Origin: Isoetes taiwanensis
Taxonomy: Eukaryota > Streptophyta > Lycopodiopsida > Isoetales > Isoetaceae
DNA: 64,000 nt
Assembly (NCBI GenBank): GCA_021234155.1
Contig: JAJEKV010000033.1
Location: 1,513,745 to 1,577,744, forward strand
Direction: 5' to 3'
In this document: in pieces, positions 62,206 through 64,000 of the stretch
How positions within the stretch are numbered: position 1 is the stretch's first letter
How the letters are laid out: every line of letters starts with the position of its first letter
The notes under the pieces: generated by a model
What the model saw: the letters and a program-made list of their open reading frames with translations, nothing else
What the model was told of the DNA's origin: nothing
Databases searched by the model: none
Program-made: the position numbers and the translations under genes

Positions 62206-63773
62206 TTAAATCAGGGTAAAAGCCAATATTTTGTGCACTGTTTTGTATACTTGGATAATCCTCTGATAAAAAAGTGAACTTGTACGTTTGTTTTTCGATC
62301 TTTTATAACTGCTATGGTCCAGTTCCTGTAACTTGTACCTGTTGTGAAATCTTTCACTATTCTTTCCATCAAACTTGCAACGTTTTAAGACTTTGAATGC
62401 TAGCATAACCCTCTCGAACTTTCACATAATGTTTTGTCCCAAGCGTAATCCATCTTCAATCTCCACATAGTCCACTATCGCCCATAGTCCATCTAAATCT
62501 GCAAAGAAAAATAACCGTAGCACATGCCAGATGGTGAGCTTTTCGTGATGGCCTCACGAAATATTTGCTTCTCTCCAAATGACATGGCTACATCAAATCA
62601 AGGTAGCCTAAATAAGCCATGTACTCACTCACCGCATTTTTTCAAAGAGAAAAGTTTATAGAACCTTCTTAACGGCAAGTTGGGAAGACAATGGAGCACC
62701 TCGATTGTGATACCGAGAGGCAAGGGTAGCATACCTCCATCGGTAACTCGGGTCATCGACACTTCCCTCTCCTTCGTGTCACATCCATGAAGCTCAAAGT
62801 GCAACAAACTATGATACGGTGTAAGAACCAAAGCTAGAGACCACAATTTAATATGCCCGTGGTATTACATAGATCAATATAACATGCTGCATAAACAATA
62901 ACTATGTCCACTCATCTACTATATTTACTCTAAAATATCTAAAAATAGACCAACAAAGGTGTACCAGATATGTAGCTCTCGACGAGGCTCTAATAGTGTC
63001 CGATATGCCCCGATAACATGCAGACCGATCAATGAATAATTTTGCTCTCTCTACACATAAAATTATCACCTTAATAATGGCAAGCACAAACGTAATCATA
63101 AGCTTTGCCATGAAAATACTACATGCTAACGAGAGAGGAAAAAAAAAATGGGAAGCACCTTGGAAATGGGAAGTTTCTTCCAGCGAGAGATCCTTATAGC
63201 GTTTCTCCAAATCTTTGATATCTATATCAAATTCCTTTTTCCTGAATGAAAGGGAATTTAAAACAAAGCATAGTGTCCAAAATCATGACGTTAATCCACT
63301 ATAGCACATATGTAACTTCATGACAACCGATCCAATAAATCTCAAAAAGGTAGCCCTTGCTATCTATCTTGTCAAACGTTTTATGTAGACGAAAGTAGGT
63401 CCGGTATTTAGTGGTAAAGCTATTGATCAAATGCATCTTAAGTAAACGCCTTTCATGGAATGGCATTAACATTGCCGCATCTATGATCTCGTGGAACGTT
63501 CAGAAGTTGCTAAAGGTGCACATCTTCCATGCATTCTACATATATAAGATACTTTTATTTCAGTCACAAAGTTTAAAACCGGAGCATTCAAAAACTTACA
63601 GTGCCAAGAATCTCAAAAAAGTCGATTTCGAGTCGTGGTTGAATAGCCTTTGCAAGACGAAATGAGCGTAGAAAAACCCCAATAGATGCTTGGTGTGGGA
63701 GCATTACAATTCCAAAGATACTTGTTTTTCCTCTCTCTTCAAATTTGACATAAATCTTGCAGCTCTTTGCCAT
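62206..63773 (-). CDS. Unidentified multi-exon gene
   Basis: The minus-strand exons have good splice sites and matching phases. Exon A, 63600-63773, starts ATG 'MAKSCKIYVKFEERGKTS' and ends at GTAAGT (58 codons). A second segment, about 63487 downwards, reads 'IIDAAMLMPFHERRLLKMHL'. Exon C, 63159-63241, reads 'KKEFDIDIKDLEKRYKDLSL'. Exon D, 62633-62833, reads 'LVLTPYHSLLHFELHGCDTK', then 'MTRVTDGGMLPLPLGITIEV', ending at GTGAGT. Exon E, 62339-62498, reads 'DLDGLWAIVDYVEIEDGLRL' and, after one in-frame TGA, 'KFERVMLAFKVLKRCKFDG', ending at GTACAAG. The C-D and D-E junctions keep frame exactly. A pyrimidine-rich leader precedes exon A. I do not recognise the family. The TGA suggests a pseudogene, a sequence error or an unseen splice. 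Confidence 0.5.
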
Positions 63774-64000
63774 GAACTTGCCGAGGAAGAATTTTTCGAT
63801 AACCGCAATTTATCAATCAGTGTTCTTGATTTTGTTTTTCAAGAACGCCTATGGAAGAACGGCTCTTATGCCCCTTCACAAGAACGGCTATGGCAAGAAC
63901 GGCTCGCCGTAAAAAACAATGCCGCGGACTCTTCAAAGAGATAAAGAAAGCCGACTCCATAAGAGATAAAGAAAGCCGAAGTTTTTCCATTGCTTTTGGT
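63774..64000 (-). promoter_or_regulatory. Presumed 5' leader of the unidentified gene
   Basis: On the minus strand it is rich in 'ctttctttatctctt'. It contains an 18-bp direct repeat ('agagataaagaaagccga', plus strand, near 63940 and 63964) and short 'aagaacggct' repeats at 63842-63905. Leader status is inferred from its position upstream of the ATG at 63773. Confidence 0.3.

Overview
This is nuclear plant DNA: AT-rich, intron-bearing and dominated by transposable elements and simple repeats. The firmest anchor is a long, apparently intronless GRAS-family transcription factor of the HAIRY MERISTEM (HAM/SCL6-SCL27) type on the minus strand (about 15.6-18.7 kb). It carries a perfectly matched miR171 site, which places the window in land plants. 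The very long HAM protein and the mix of L1-like, other LINE and Penelope-like elements suggest a large-genome plant, possibly a fern or other non-seed vascular plant. That lineage guess is weak.

Layout. 1-7.2 kb: repeats, two CT microsatellites, a decayed LINE, and two primer-binding-site-like motifs of LTR retrotransposons. 7.2-13.6 kb: a diverged direct-repeat pair enclosing two LINE relics, one internally deleted and one L1-like with a zinc-knuckle end. 15.6-20 kb: the HAM gene and its leader. 20-29.8 kb: intergenic DNA with small tandem repeats, a SINE-like element, ATCT/ATCC microsatellites, recurrent hairpins and a poly(A)-tailed 3' fragment. 29.8-44.4 kb: a Penelope-like-type retroelement on the minus strand. 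It has ~2.7 kb direct terminal repeats, a 692-residue reverse transcriptase and an upstream spliced reading frame. One terminal repeat is split by a ~5 kb L1-like LINE with a 17-bp target-site duplication. 47.6-49.7 kb: a diverged solo relative of that terminal repeat. 49.9-53 kb: two more LINE 3' ends. 54.5-57.4 kb: three tandem ~0.95 kb units with exon-like cores. 57.8-58.6 kb: 3' exons of a TFIIF beta (RAP30) gene, minus strand, with small frame breaks. 60.5-63.8 kb: further spliced exons on the minus strand that I could not name.

Two cross-cutting points matter. The retroelement with pseudo-LTR-like repeats, a coding exon inside the repeat and a separate RT exon is the best candidate for something undescribed. 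In addition, the two terminal repeats differ mainly by small changes at CAG/CTG sites. That pattern suggests either residual base-calling error at CHG-methylated cytosines or unusual local mutation. It also warns that many 'frameshifts' in this window (LINE ORFs, TFIIF beta, perhaps HAM) may not be biological.
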